DNA from: Thalassobacter stenotrophicus
GTDB lineage: Bacteria; Pseudomonadota; Alphaproteobacteria; Rhodobacterales; Rhodobacteraceae
Length of the DNA: 64,000 nucleotides
Direction: 5' to 3'
NCBI RefSeq assembly: GCF_001458315.1
Contig: NZ_CYRX01000031.1
Location: 496,001 to 560,000 of the forward strand
A model generated the notes under the pieces. It was not told where the DNA came from. It searched no databases and worked only from the letters and a program-made list of their open reading frames with translations. The translations under genes were made by a program, and so were the position numbers. This document shows positions 26,967 to 36,359 of this stretch, in pieces (within the stretch, counting starts at the first letter, position 1; each line of letters begins with the position of its first letter).

Positions 26967-29900
26967 ATGGCCGACTTCCAAAAAATCCTCATAGCCAACC
27001 GAGGCGAAATTGCCATCCGCGTGATGCGCGCCGCCAACGAGTTGGGCAAACGCACCGTGGCGATCTATGCCGAAGAGGACAAGTTGAGCCTGCACCGGTT
27101 CAAGGCTGATGAGGCCTATAAAATTGGCGAAGGCATGGGCCCCGTGGCCGCCTATCTCTCCATCGAAGAGATCATCCGTGTTGCCAAAGCCTGTGGCGCG
27201 GACGCGATCCACCCCGGCTATGGCCTACTGTCGGAAAACCCCGACTTCGTGGATGCCTGCACCAACAACGGCATCACCTTTATCGGCCCCAAAGCCGAAA
27301 CCATGCGCAAACTGGGTGACAAGGCCTCGGCCCGCAAGGTCGCGATGGAGGCGGGCGTGCCCGTCATCCCCGCCACCGAAGTGTTGGGCGACGACATGGC
27401 CGCCATCAAGAAAGAGGCCGCCGAAGTCGGCTATCCGCTGATGCTCAAGGCATCTTGGGGCGGTGGCGGACGCGGGATGCGCCCGATCTATTCCGAGGAT
27501 GAGCTAGAAGAAAAGGTCCTAGAGGGCCGCCGTGAGGCCGAAGCCGCCTTTGGCAACGGCGAAGGCTATCTGGAGAAAATGATCACCCGTGCACGCCACG
27601 TTGAGGTGCAAATCCTCGGCGACAGCCACGGCCAGATTTATCACCTCTATGAGCGTGACTGCTCGGTGCAGCGCCGCAACCAAAAGGTCGTCGAGCGCGC
27701 GCCTGCCCCCTACCTCAGCGGTGCCCAGCGTGAGACCATCAACAACCTCGGCAAGAAAATCTGCGAACACGTGAACTACGAGTGCGCAGGCACGGTCGAG
27801 TTCTTGATGGATATGAACACCGGTGAGTTTTACTTCATCGAGGTGAACCCCCGCGTGCAAGTTGAACATACCGTGACCGAAGAAGTCACAGGCATTGATA
27901 TCGTTCGCGCCCAAATCCTGATCGCCGAGGGCAAATCGCTGGTCGAAGCCACAGGTATTGCCAGCCAGTACGATGTTCAATTGAACGGCCACGCGCTGCA
28001 ATGCCGCGTCACGACCGAGGACCCACAGAACAACTTTATCCCCGACTATGGCCGCATCACGGCCTATCGCGGGGCCACCGGCATGGGTATCCGGCTCGAT
28101 GGCGGCACCGCTTATTCCGGCGCGGTCATCACCCGCTACTACGACAGCCTGTTGGAAAAAGTCACCGCTTGGGCCCCAACGCCTGAGGCGGCGATTGCCC
28201 GGATGGACCGCGCACTGCGCGAGTTCCGTATTCGGGGTGTCTCCACCAACATCGCGTTTGTTGAGAACTTGCTCAAGCACCCGACGTTCTTGAATTACGA
28301 ATACACGACCAAGTTCATCGACGACACGCCCGCGCTGTTTGATTTTCAACAACGCCGGGACCGGGCCACGAAGATCCTGACCTACATCGCTGAGATCACG
28401 GTCAACGGCCACCCCGAGACCGAGGGCCGCCCCCGGCCCGCCGCAGACATCCGCGCGCCCAAGCCACCTGTCAAACTGGGCACGCCCTTTGCCGAGGGCA
28501 CGCGCCAAATCCTAGACGCCAAGGGGCCGCAGGCTGTGGCGGATTGGATGAAGGCCCAGCCGCAACTTCTGTTGACCGACACCACAATGCGCGATGGCCA
28601 CCAGTCGCTGCTTGCGACGCGGATGCGGTCCATCGACATGATCCGCTGCGCACCTGCCTATGCCAGCAAACTACCACAATTGTTGTCGGTGGAATGTTGG
28701 GGCGGTGCGACGTTTGACGTGGCCTACCGGTTCTTGCAGGAATGTCCGTGGCAGCGCCTACGCGACATTCGTGAGGCGATGCCAAACATCATGACGCAGA
28801 TGCTTTTGCGCGCCTCCAACGGTGTGGGCTATACCAATTACCCCGACAACGTTGTCCAAGGCTTTGTGAAGCAGGCCGCTGAAACCGGCGTTGATGTGTT
28901 CCGCGTGTTCGACAGCCTCAACTGGGTCGAAAACATGCGCGTCGCGATGGATGCGGTGATCGCCGCCGATAAGGTCTGCGAAGGCACGATTTGCTACACC
29001 GGTGACATCCAAGACCCCAACCGCGCCAAATATGACCTGAAATACTACGTCGCGATGGCCAAAGAGCTTGAAGCCGCAGGTGCCCATGTTCTGGGCCTCA
29101 AGGACATGGCGGGCCTGATCAAACCTGGTGCGGCCAAGCAGTTGGTCAAGGCGCTTAAGGAAGAAGTCGGCCTGCCGATCCACTTCCACACACACGACAC
29201 GGCCGGTATCGCGTCTGCCAGCATCGTGGCCGCCGCCGAGGCCGGTGTGGACGCAGCCGACGTCGCGATGGACAGCTTTTCGGGCAACACATCGCAGGCA
29301 ACGTTCGGCACCGTCGTGGCCGCGCTGCAAAACACCGACCGCGATACCGGGATCGACATGGCCGCTGTACGCCAGATCGACACCTATTGGGATGCGGTCC
29401 GCGCGCAGTACCTCGCCTTTGAAAGCGGGCTTCAGGCGCCGTCGTCCGAGGTGTATCTGCACGAAATGCCCGGTGGTCAGTTCACCAACCTCAAGGCGCA
29501 GGCACGCTCGCTTGGCCTAGAGGATCGCTGGCACGAAGTGGCGCAAATGTACGCCGACGTGAACCAGATGTTTGGCGACATCGTAAAGGTCACACCATCG
29601 TCGAAAGTTGTTGGCGATATGGCGTTGATGATGGTGTCTCAGGGCCTAAGCCGGGCCGAGGTTGAGGATCCGAAAAAGGACGTCGCCTTCCCCGACAGCG
29701 TGATCGACATGATGCGCGGCAATCTGGGCCAGCCTCCCGGCGGGTTCCCCGAGGCGATCGTGAAAAAGGCGCTTAAGGATGAGGCCCCAAGCACGGAACG
29801 TCCGGGCAAGCATCTTGCCCCCGCAGACATGGCAAAAGTACGCGCCGAACTTGAGGCCGCGATCCCCGGCGTTGATTTCGACAATGAGGACCTGAACGGC

Positions 29901-30410
29901 TACCTCATGTATCCCAAGGTCTTTACCGACTACGCCCAGCGCCACGAAACCTACGGCCCCGTACGCACCCTGCCCACGCCCGTGTTCTTCTACGGGATGG
30001 AGCCGGGCCAAGAGATCGAGGCCGAGATCGACCCCGGCAAATCCCTTGTGATCCGGATGCAAGCCGAAGGCGAAACCAACGCCGATGGTGAGGCCAAGGT
30101 GTTCTTTGAACTGAACGGTCAGCCCCGCGTCATCCGCGTGCCAAACCGCAAAGTTGTGGGAACTGCGGTCAAAATGCCAAAGGCTGAGTTCGGTAATCCC
30201 AATCACATCGGCGCGCCCATGCCGGGCGTCGTGGCCAGCGTGGCCATTCAAGCGGGGGCAGAGATCAAAGAAGGCGATCTGTTGCTCACGATTGAAGCGA
30301 TGAAAATGGAAACCGGCATCCATGCCGAGCGGGATGCTACGGTTAAGGCTGTGCATGTCTCACCCGGCGGGCAAATCGATGCCAAGGACCTGCTGATCGA
30401 ACTGGAATAA
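26967..30410 (+). CDS. pyc: Pyruvate carboxylase
   Basis: 1147 residues from the ATG at 26967 (MADFQKILIANRGEIAIRV) with AGAGGA upstream. The full single-chain architecture is present: biotin carboxylase (about 1-450, with the ATP-grasp Gly-rich loop KASWGGGGRGMR and FIEVNPRVQVEH), carboxyltransferase (about 530-810, starting LLTDTTMRDGHQSLLATR, with HFHTHDTAG), allosteric/linker region, and the C-terminal biotinyl domain with EAMKMETG, where Lys is biotinylated. It makes oxaloacetate from pyruvate and bicarbonate, refilling the TCA cycle during growth on sugars such as those imported by the operons here. Acetyl-CoA control is usual for the family. Confidence 0.97.
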   Translation: MADFQKILIANRGEIAIRVMRAANELGKRTVAIYAEEDKLSLHRFKADEAYKIGEGMGPVAAYLSIEEIIRVAKACGADAIHPGYGLLSENPDFVDACTNNGITFIGPKAETMRKLGDKASARKVAMEAGVPVIPATEVLGDDMAAIKKEAAEVGYPLMLKASWGGGGRGMRPIYSEDELEEKVLEGRREAEAAFGNGEGYLEKMITRARHVEVQILGDSHGQIYHLYERDCSVQRRNQKVVERAPAPYLSGAQRETINNLGKKICEHVNYECAGTVEFLMDMNTGEFYFIEVNPRVQVEHTVTEEVTGIDIVRAQILIAEGKSLVEATGIASQYDVQLNGHALQCRVTTEDPQNNFIPDYGRITAYRGATGMGIRLDGGTAYSGAVITRYYDSLLEKVTAWAPTPEAAIARMDRALREFRIRGVSTNIAFVENLLKHPTFLNYEYTTKFIDDTPALFDFQQRRDRATKILTYIAEITVNGHPETEGRPRPAADIRAPKPPVKLGTPFAEGTRQILDAKGPQAVADWMKAQPQLLLTDTTMRDGHQSLLATRMRSIDMIRCAPAYASKLPQLLSVECWGGATFDVAYRFLQECPWQRLRDIREAMPNIMTQMLLRASNGVGYTNYPDNVVQGFVKQAAETGVDVFRVFDSLNWVENMRVAMDAVIAADKVCEGTICYTGDIQDPNRAKYDLKYYVAMAKELEAAGAHVLGLKDMAGLIKPGAAKQLVKALKEEVGLPIHFHTHDTAGIASASIVAAAEAGVDAADVAMDSFSGNTSQATFGTVVAALQNTDRDTGIDMAAVRQIDTYWDAVRAQYLAFESGLQAPSSEVYLHEMPGGQFTNLKAQARSLGLEDRWHEVAQMYADVNQMFGDIVKVTPSSKVVGDMALMMVSQGLSRAEVEDPKKDVAFPDSVIDMMRGNLGQPPGGFPEAIVKKALKDEAPSTERPGKHLAPADMAKVRAELEAAIPGVDFDNEDLNGYLMYPKVFTDYAQRHETYGPVRTLPTPVFFYGMEPGQEIEAEIDPGKSLVIRMQAEGETNADGEAKVFFELNGQPRVIRVPNRKVVGTAVKMPKAEFGNPNHIGAPMPGVVASVAIQAGAEIKEGDLLLTIEAMKMETGIHAERDATVKAVHVSPGGQIDAKDLLIELE

Positions 30411-30437
30411 CGACCCAACAGGCGTTACCGCCCTTCC

Positions 30438-30459
30438 GGCGGGGCATCACTGCCCCGCC
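30438..30459 (+). terminator. Hairpin after pyc
   Basis: GGCGGGGCA and TGCCCCGCC form a nine-base-pair stem with a TCAC loop, 27 bases after the pyc stop. There is no T-run, so it may act as a weak terminator or message stabiliser before the phosphodiesterase gene. Confidence 0.55.
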
Positions 30460-30476
30460 ATACGGAGCATCAATTC

Positions 30477-31289
30477 ATGCACAAGATCCTTGTCCTAACG
30501 GATCTTCACATCACACCGCCTGGTGAATTGATCATCGGGCTTGATCCGGCAGAGCGGCTTTCCCGTGTGTTGGATGCAATGCGCGCCGCGCATGCAGATG
30601 CCGACCACCTGCTGATCCTTGGGGATTTGGTTCACTACGGCACTGCCGAGGAATATGCGCGCCTGCGTGGTCTTTTGCGCGACCTGCCCTGGCCCACCAC
30701 GTTCATGATGGGCAACCACGATGACCGCGACACGTTCTGCGCCACCTTCCCGCGCGCAGGCCTAGACGCCAACGGCTTTGTCCAAAGCCGCATCACACTG
30801 CCCCACGCGCATATCCTCTGTCTCGACACGCTTGCGCCCGATGCCAAGCCCCGCCACAGCGGCTTTTTATGCGCAGACCGTATGGATTGGTTGCGCACAG
30901 AATTGGCCCGTGCCCCTGGTACGCCCAAAATCGTCGCGCTGCATCATCCTCCGTTTGTCACGGGCTTTGACGGAATGGACCGCATCGGGCTGGTAAACCG
31001 AGCTGAAGTTATCGAAACACTACAGGCTTGTGCCGACGTGCGGCTCGTTATCGCGGGTCACATTCACCGCACGATCATGGCGAGTGCGGGTGGACTGCCC
31101 ATGGCGGTGTTCAAAAGCCCCTGCCATCAAATGCCGCTTCAACTCGGCGCAGGCACATCCGGCCTGTCGATAGACGAAAGCGGAGCATACGGCCTGCTGC
31201 TGGTTGGTCCGGATGGCGATATATGCGTCCATACCGAGGACGTCGCTGCGCACAAGGCTGCCATACTCGACGATATCGCCAGCAAGTGA
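30477..31289 (+). CDS. Class III cyclic-nucleotide phosphodiesterase-like metallophosphoesterase (CpdA type)
   Basis: 270 residues, cytoplasmic. The five metallophosphoesterase motifs are in order: LTDLHITPPG, ILGDLVHYG, MMGNHDDRDTF, VALHHPPFV and IAGHIHRTIM, with the dimetal Asp, His and Asn ligands intact. The overall pattern is that of the CpdA/GpdQ group (cAMP or glycerophosphodiester hydrolysis). The substrate is not proved by motifs alone. It stands 66 bases after pyc, with a hairpin between. A second hairpin (AATCCGG/CCGGATT, 31298-31320) follows its stop. Confidence 0.85.
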   Translation: MHKILVLTDLHITPPGELIIGLDPAERLSRVLDAMRAAHADADHLLILGDLVHYGTAEEYARLRGLLRDLPWPTTFMMGNHDDRDTFCATFPRAGLDANGFVQSRITLPHAHILCLDTLAPDAKPRHSGFLCADRMDWLRTELARAPGTPKIVALHHPPFVTGFDGMDRIGLVNRAEVIETLQACADVRLVIAGHIHRTIMASAGGLPMAVFKSPCHQMPLQLGAGTSGLSIDESGAYGLLLVGPDGDICVHTEDVAAHKAAILDDIASK

Positions 31290-31428
31290 TTGGCCACAAT
31301 CCGGCGACAATCCCCGGATTATCGACGAACATTTAACTATTTCGGCTCTTTGGCCCCAATTTTGGACGTATCTGTGCCGCAGATTTGCCGCACGTGGTGT
31401 GTAGCAAAGATGGGCAAAGGAGTCCGCA

Positions 31429-32163
31429 ATGACACATCGTTTCATTAAGTCCGAGGATGGTGCCATCACCGTCGACTGGGTCGTTCTGACGTTTGGGGTC
31501 ACGATCACGGGGCTTGCCATGATGGGAACCATTGGTCCGTCGCTGGGTCGTATGGCGATATCCGTTGTTGATGCGCTGGAGGCCACGGTGGGCTCGATCT
31601 ACGAGGGATCGACGATTGTTGCGTACCGGTCGAACTATGACTTTGCTGGCGACACCAGCGCGTGGACAGGCGCAAGCTCAACCTATGTGGATGGATTTGG
31701 CGAAGTGCTGGGCCCGATTGCGGGCAGCGGCGGGTTAGAAAGCGTCACGACAAACTTTGACATCGGGGCAGAAGCCGAATCCGCCACGCTGACCTTTGAT
31801 CTGCTGGCCTTCGACAGCCTCGATGGTGAAGATGCGGTTTTGTATATTGATGGTGTTGAGGTCGGGCGCATGACCTCTGACCAAGGTTACCTGACGTGGA
31901 CCCCCGGCGACGTGGAGGGCATCAGCCTAAGCGCCACGACCCTGTCCGAAGGCGAACACTTGGGCGGCATGCAAAACGACACTAGCCAGAATTGGTGGCG
32001 CGACGCGGCCAGCCGGATCACCATTACGGTTGATGATCCCGGTGCCACGCTGGATTTCGGATTTGGGTCCACCGCGAACCAAGATGTCTCTGACGAAAGC
32101 TGGGCAATCGACAATTTCATCATCGAATCCACGGTTGCGGCCAGCACAGAGCCGCTCGGATAA
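31429..32163 (+). CDS. Flp-pilin-type N-terminus fused to a beta-rich domain, function unknown
   Basis: 244 residues, preceded by an AAAGGAG ribosome-binding site. The N-terminus reads MTHRFIKSEDGAITVDWVVL, followed by a hydrophobic segment to about residue 40. This looks like a type IVb (Flp/Tad) prepilin leader: a short basic leader, Gly at the cleavage point, then a hydrophobic helix with an acidic-aromatic pair (Asp-Trp) at the usual Glu-Tyr place. The remaining 190 residues are rich in Gly, Thr, Ser and Asp, with repeated beta-strand patterns (SATLTFDLLAFDSLD, ITITVDDPGATLDFGFG, DESWAIDNFIIE) reminiscent of jelly-roll or lectin-like domains. True Flp pilins are only 50-80 residues. It could be a minor pilin or a surface protein processed by the prepilin peptidase. 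No tad genes are in the window. Confidence 0.75.
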   Translation: MTHRFIKSEDGAITVDWVVLTFGVTITGLAMMGTIGPSLGRMAISVVDALEATVGSIYEGSTIVAYRSNYDFAGDTSAWTGASSTYVDGFGEVLGPIAGSGGLESVTTNFDIGAEAESATLTFDLLAFDSLDGEDAVLYIDGVEVGRMTSDQGYLTWTPGDVEGISLSATTLSEGEHLGGMQNDTSQNWWRDAASRITITVDDPGATLDFGFGSTANQDVSDESWAIDNFIIESTVAASTEPLG

Positions 32164-32281
32164 CCGCATTTTCGTGCGCCGCCCTGCTTGACCCTAGGTC
32201 GCACAGAAATTTTACATCCGAAGCGCATTTTTCTCTTGCAGCCACCCGCCCACGAAAGTAGATCACCCACACGCTAAGTGA

Positions 32282-32356
32282 GCGGGCGTAGCTCAGGGGT
32301 AGAGCATAACCTTGCCAAGGTTAGGGTCGGGCGTTCGAATCGCCTCGCCCGCTCCA
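32282..32356 (+). tRNA. tRNA-Gly (anticodon GCC)
   Basis: The acceptor stem GCGGGCG (32282-32288) pairs with CGCCCGC (32346-32352), followed by T and an encoded CCA (32354-32356). The D-arm GTAGCTCAGGGGTAGAGC is normal. The anticodon loop CTTGCCAAG gives GCC, and the T-arm carries GTTCGAATC. A UUCG-capped terminator follows. Confidence 0.97.
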
Positions 32357-32391
32357 ATTAGCAGGCCACACACCCCATGTGGCAAACACTC

Positions 32392-32420
32392 AGGTCGCCT
32401 TCGGGCGGCCTTTGTTGTTT
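32392..32420 (+). terminator. Rho-independent terminator of tRNA-Gly
   Basis: AGGTCGCC, TTCG loop, GGCGGCCT (eight pairs, one G-U) followed by TTTGTTGTTT. The stable tetraloop and T-rich tail make this a convincing terminator that separates tRNA-Gly from hisB. Confidence 0.8.
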
Positions 32421-32534
32421 CTGGGCTCCGGAAACGGCTGGCCAACCAGCCACAGCCGCCCGCAAATCGCGACACGCCCCTTGGCCCGTCCGAACCACCC
32501 GCCTATAGAGACCTCAATGGCAGACGGAGGCCCT

Positions 32535-33122
32535 ATGCGCAGCGCAACCATCACCCGCACCACCGCGGAGACCGACATCACTGTTGAGATCAATCTCGAC
32601 GGCACTGGTATCTATGACAACCAAACCGGCGTTGGTTTCTTTGACCACATGCTGGATCAACTGTCGCGCCACGCGCTGATCGACATGAAAATCCGCGCAA
32701 AGGGTGATTTGCACATCGACGATCACCACACCGTTGAGGACGTGGGCATCGCGCTGGGTCAGGCGCTGAGCAAAGCGATGGGCGACAAGCGTGGCATCGT
32801 GCGTTACGGCGCGTGTCTGTTGCCGATGGACGACGCGCTGGTGCGTGCGGCCCTTGATCTGTCCGCACGCCCCTTTCTGATTTGGAACGTGACCCTTCCG
32901 ACACCCAAGATCGGGACATTCGACACAGAATTGGTGCGTGAATTCTTTCAAGCGCTGTCCACACACGGAGGCATCACGCTGCACGTGGATCAGTTGCATG
33001 GGTTCAACAGCCACCACATCGCCGAAGCCGCGTTCAAGGCAGTGGCCCGCGCCTTACGCGATGCGCTGGAAACCGACCCGCGCAAGGCTGACGCCGTACC
33101 CTCAACCAAGGGCGCACTTTAG
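32535..33122 (+). CDS. hisB: Imidazoleglycerol-phosphate dehydratase
   Basis: 195 residues, the monofunctional bacterial form without the phosphatase domain of enterics. The ATG at 32535 has ACGGAGG just upstream; longer readings run back towards the tRNA. The two metal-binding repeats are visible: [17 protein letters not shown] with [17 protein letters not shown], and later [15 protein letters not shown]. It catalyses the seventh step of histidine synthesis. Three bases separate it from hisH. The order hisB-hisH-hisA-hisF-hisE is common in Alphaproteobacteria. Confidence 0.97.
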   Translation: MRSATITRTTAETDITVEINLDGTGIYDNQTGVGFFDHMLDQLSRHALIDMKIRAKGDLHIDDHHTVEDVGIALGQALSKAMGDKRGIVRYGACLLPMDDALVRAALDLSARPFLIWNVTLPTPKIGTFDTELVREFFQALSTHGGITLHVDQLHGFNSHHIAEAAFKAVARALRDALETDPRKADAVPSTKGAL

Positions 33123-33125
33123 ACG

Positions 33126-33764
33126 ATGCGCACGGTTCTGATCGATTACGACAGCGGCAATCTGCACTCTGCGGAAAAGGCGTTTCAGCGGATGGCCCAA
33201 GAGGTCGACGCAGGTGAGGTTATCGTCTCGGACAAGCCCGAGGACATCGCCCGCGCCGACCGCATCGTGCTGCCCGGCGACGGCGCATTTCCTGCGTGCC
33301 GCGCGGGTCTGCGCAGCTTTGATGGGCTTGAAGAAGCCGTGATGGAAGCCGTCACGCGCGATGCCAAGCCCTTCATGGGGATCTGCGTCGGCATGCAAAT
33401 GCTCGCGACTTGGGGGCGCGAATATGAAGACGTGCGCGGCTTTGACTGGATCGGCGGTGAGGTCGTGCGCATCGCGCCCTCGGATCCCGCGCTAAAGGTT
33501 CCACACATGGGTTGGAACGACCTGATCGTGACGGGTGACCACCCTGTTCTATCGGGCATCAAAACCGGCGATCACGCGTATTTTGTGCATTCCTATCATA
33601 TGGATGTGGCCAATCCGGCGGACCGGTTGGCGCATGTGGATTATGGCGGAGATGTCACGGCTATTGTCGGTCGGGATACCGTCATCGGGATGCAATTCCA
33701 CCCTGAGAAAAGCCAAGACGCCGGTCTGCGGATGATCGCAAACTTTCTGACGTGGCGCCCCTAG
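33126..33764 (+). CDS. hisH: Imidazole glycerol phosphate synthase, glutaminase subunit
   Basis: 212 residues of the class I glutamine amidotransferase fold. The nucleophilic Cys is in FMGICVGMQML (about residue 83), and the His-x-Glu of the triad is in GMQFHPEKSQDAGL near the C-terminus. The N-terminal LIDYDSGNLHS is the standard HisH start. It supplies ammonia to HisF. Its TAG stop overlaps the TAG of the convergent DUF2147 gene in one CTAG, so the transcript towards hisA must cross two opposed genes or start anew. Confidence 0.96.
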   Translation: MRTVLIDYDSGNLHSAEKAFQRMAQEVDAGEVIVSDKPEDIARADRIVLPGDGAFPACRAGLRSFDGLEEAVMEAVTRDAKPFMGICVGMQMLATWGREYEDVRGFDWIGGEVVRIAPSDPALKVPHMGWNDLIVTGDHPVLSGIKTGDHAYFVHSYHMDVANPADRLAHVDYGGDVTAIVGRDTVIGMQFHPEKSQDAGLRMIANFLTWRP

Positions 33765-34156
33765 CGGAGCCGCGTCCACACCTGTGTGCCGCGCATCAAT
33801 CCGACGCGTCCCTTTACCTCCAGCCGTTCGCCCGACAGGGTTAACGCGACGTTTGAGGTTGTGACATTTAGGATCGGCACATAGGCCGCGCCGCCACCGA
33901 ACGTGCCGTTGTCCTGCGGCTTCATATCCCAAAAGAGCATTCTGCCGATATTTCGGGTTGTGACCTCGGCCCCCGTTGGGTCAAAGGCGCGCAAAACGCG
34001 GCCGCAATACCCCGCCCCACAGGGCGCTACTTCGATGTGAGAGGTCAGCTCTTTGCGGTCCGGCTCTGTCTGCCATACCCCGACGATACTGTCCTTGGCG
34101 TAAGCCGGCGCGCTGGCCCAAAGGCCGAACACACAAGCCAAAACGATGCTGCGCAT
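33761..34156 (-). CDS. DUF2147 family secreted protein (copy 1)
   Basis: 131 residues with a signal peptide (MRSIVLACVFGLWASAPAYA, about 1-20). The DUF2147 core follows: IVGVWQTEPDRKELTSHIE, then APCGAGYCGRVLRAFDPTG with the paired cysteines, and a final GTQVWTRL. These are small periplasmic proteins of unknown function, predicted to be beta-rich. It lies inside the his gene run in the opposite direction and shares its stop CTAG with hisH. It is paralogous to the next gene, sharing the W-Q-T-x-x-D and EVAPCG-x-x-x-CG pattern, so the pair arose by duplication. Confidence 0.88.
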   Translation of the reverse strand: MRSIVLACVFGLWASAPAYAKDSIVGVWQTEPDRKELTSHIEVAPCGAGYCGRVLRAFDPTGAEVTTRNIGRMLFWDMKPQDNGTFGGGAAYVPILNVTTSNVALTLSGERLEVKGRVGLMRGTQVWTRLR

Positions 34157-34251
34157 GATCCATCTCCCGAGAGGATGTCGTCCTATATCGGGAGGGGTCG
34201 GCGCCGCACAAGACGACGCCGAAATACGGGCTCAAACCCGCGTATTTCCGC

Positions 34252-34641
34252 CTAGTTGAGCTTGGTCCAAGTGCCGCCATCGCGGCAGATCCCAAACACA
34301 CAGCCCGACACCGACAACGTGTCACCCGTAAGTTGCAGCTTGGAATTGTAGGTCTTGCCCCGGTCCGGTGAAAACACCTTGCCGCGGTATTCGCCGTCCC
34401 CGCGTGGTTTGGTCGCCGAGATGATATTGGAGCCAGTGTGATCTGACGGGATCACCGCCCCCGCACTGTCGAACGATTTGATCAATGTCCCACACAGTGC
34501 GTCACCACAGGGGGCCACTTCAATGTGGCCAAAGTTGCCATTGTCGTCTTTGGCCGTCTGCCATGTACCCAACAGCGGCTCGGCGTGGGCCGCGCCTAGC
34601 ATCAAAAAGCTCGCCACAGCGGCGGTCAGTATCGTTTTCAT
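34252..34641 (-). CDS. DUF2147 family secreted protein (copy 2)
   Basis: 129 residues with a signal peptide (MKTILTAAVASFLMLGAAHA). The core reads LLGTWQTAKDDNGNFGHIE, APCGDALCGTLIKSFDSAG and a C-terminal YNSKLQLTGDTLSVSGC with CRDGGTWTKL. It has two extra cysteines near the end (SGCVFGICRDGG) that copy 1 lacks. It is in the same orientation as copy 1, 95 bases upstream of it, and divergent from hisA, so both DUF2147 genes may share a promoter in the 34642-34770 gap. Function unknown. Confidence 0.88.
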   Translation of the reverse strand: MKTILTAAVASFLMLGAAHAEPLLGTWQTAKDDNGNFGHIEVAPCGDALCGTLIKSFDSAGAVIPSDHTGSNIISATKPRGDGEYRGKVFSPDRGKTYNSKLQLTGDTLSVSGCVFGICRDGGTWTKLN

Positions 34642-34770
34642 CGGTGTCCTCCCTCAAGGTGCACAAACCAAACAGCACACCGCGACCTGCTGTCCAGTAT
34701 GACGTACCGGCACTTGCCCTAGCGGCTCCGTTCGGCCACAAGGCACGCGCAACACATAAGGGCTCCGACC

Positions 34771-35487
34771 ATGATCCTCTATCCAGCGATTGACCTCAAA
34801 GACGGCAAAGCCGTGCGCCTCCTGCACGGGGAAATGGACAGCGCGACCGTGTTCAACGACAGCCCCGCCGCGCAGGCCGCAGCCTTTGCTGATGCCGGCA
34901 GCGAGTGGTTGCATCTGGTGGATTTGAACGGCGCCTTTGCAGGCACACCCGTCAATGGCGCCGCCGTTGAGGCGATTTTGGCCGCGACCAACCTGCCCGC
35001 ACAATTGGGCGGTGGCATCCGTGACATGGCTACCATTGAGATGTGGCTGACCAAGGGCATTGCCCGCGTCATTCTAGGCACCGTGGCCGTGGAAAACCCC
35101 GACTTGGTGCGCGAAGCCGCCCGCGCCTTTCCGGGCAAAGTGGCTGTGGGCATTGATGCTCGCAATGGCCGTGTCGCGACCAAAGGTTGGGCCGAGGAAA
35201 CGGATGTCATGGTCACCGATCTGGCCAAATCGTTTGAGGACGCTGGCGTCGCCGCGATCATCTATACCGACATCAACCGCGATGGCGCGATGCAAGGCCC
35301 CAACGTTGAGGCGACCGCAGCCCTCGCGCAGGCGACGCAAATTCCGGTCATCGCCAGTGGTGGCGTTTCCTCGCTAGAGGATTTGATCGCCTTGCGCGAC
35401 ACCGGCGTGATCTCGGGCGCGATTTCGGGCCGTGCGCTGTATGACGGGGCACTTGACCTGTCCGCCGCCCTCAAAGCGCTGGCCTAA
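34771..35487 (+). CDS. hisA: 1-(5-phosphoribosyl)-5-[(5-phosphoribosylamino)methylideneamino] imidazole-4-carboxamide isomerase
   Basis: 238 residues, a beta/alpha barrel. The catalytic Asp is in [14 protein letters not shown] (residue 8), the second acid is in [13 protein letters not shown] (about 169), and phosphate-binding loops are QLGGGIRDM and [11 protein letters not shown]. It is the Amadori isomerase of histidine synthesis. Isolated from hisH by the DUF2147 pair, it probably has its own promoter. hisF follows after 110 bases. Confidence 0.96.
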   Translation: MILYPAIDLKDGKAVRLLHGEMDSATVFNDSPAAQAAAFADAGSEWLHLVDLNGAFAGTPVNGAAVEAILAATNLPAQLGGGIRDMATIEMWLTKGIARVILGTVAVENPDLVREAARAFPGKVAVGIDARNGRVATKGWAEETDVMVTDLAKSFEDAGVAAIIYTDINRDGAMQGPNVEATAALAQATQIPVIASGGVSSLEDLIALRDTGVISGAISGRALYDGALDLSAALKALA

Positions 35488-35597
35488 GGTACCGTTTCGC
35501 CATGGGTCGCGGCAATGCGCGGCCCATTTGCCCCTACCCTTGCGCGCCATTCTTGCCTAGTAGATGAGGCATCACGACCCCGAGGAGGGCATCCGCA

Positions 35598-36359
35598 ATG
35601 CTCAAAACCCGCATCATTCCCTGTCTGGACGTCGCCGAGGGGCGCACGGTTAAGGGCGTCAACTTTGTCGATCTGATCGATGCGGGCGACCCAGTGGAAC
35701 AGGCGCGTGCCTACGATGCCGCCGGCGCGGATGAGCTGTGTTTTCTTGATATTCGGGCCACACATGAAAACCGTGGCACGATGTATGACCTGGCGACCCG
35801 CACGGCGGAGCAATGCTTTATGCCGCTTACGATCGGTGGTGGCGTGCGCACTGTCGAGGACGTACGCAATCTGTTGCTGGCGGGGGCTGATAAAGTCAGC
35901 TTCAACTCGGCCGCCGTGGCCGACCCCGATTGTATCGCCCGCGCCGCCGACAAGTTCGGCAGCCAATGCATCGTCTGCGCCATCGACGCCAAAACCGTGG
36001 CCCCCGGCAAGTGGGAAATCTTCACCCACGGAGGGCGCAAATCCACAGGGATTGATGCCGTTGAGTTTGCCAAAACCATCACCGCCAAGGGCGCGGGTGA
36101 AATCCTGCTGACCTCAATGGACCGGGATGGCACGCGCGCCGGCTTTAACCTGCCACTGACCCGCGCGATCAGTGACGCAGTTTCAGTACCCGTGATCGCC
36201 AGCGGCGGTGTCGGCACACTGGATCACCTCGTTGAGGGCGTGACCCAAGGTGGGGCCAGCGCAGTTTTGGCCGCATCGATTTTCCACTTTGGTGATTACA
36301 CCATCCGCGAAGCCAAGGAACACATGGCCGCCGCGGGCATCCCCATGAGGCTGACCTGA
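35598..36359 (+). CDS. hisF: Imidazole glycerol phosphate synthase, cyclase subunit
   Basis: 253 residues, a barrel paralogous to HisA. The catalytic Asp is in [18 protein letters not shown] (about residue 11) and the second in [12 protein letters not shown] (about 176). Phosphate loops are [12 protein letters not shown] and [11 protein letters not shown]. With HisH it makes imidazole glycerol phosphate and AICAR. A GAGGAGGG ribosome-binding site precedes it. Its TGA overlaps the hisE ATG by one base. Confidence 0.97.
   Translation: MLKTRIIPCLDVAEGRTVKGVNFVDLIDAGDPVEQARAYDAAGADELCFLDIRATHENRGTMYDLATRTAEQCFMPLTIGGGVRTVEDVRNLLLAGADKVSFNSAAVADPDCIARAADKFGSQCIVCAIDAKTVAPGKWEIFTHGGRKSTGIDAVEFAKTITAKGAGEILLTSMDRDGTRAGFNLPLTRAISDAVSVPVIASGGVGTLDHLVEGVTQGGASAVLAASIFHFGDYTIREAKEHMAAAGIPMRLT

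Noticed and set aside
27519-28508. 329-codon open frame antisense to pyruvate carboxylase
   Set aside because: It is entirely within the conserved biotin carboxylase region, and its product has no recognisable motif. Similar frames at 28758-29462 and 29646-30356 are rejected for the same reason.
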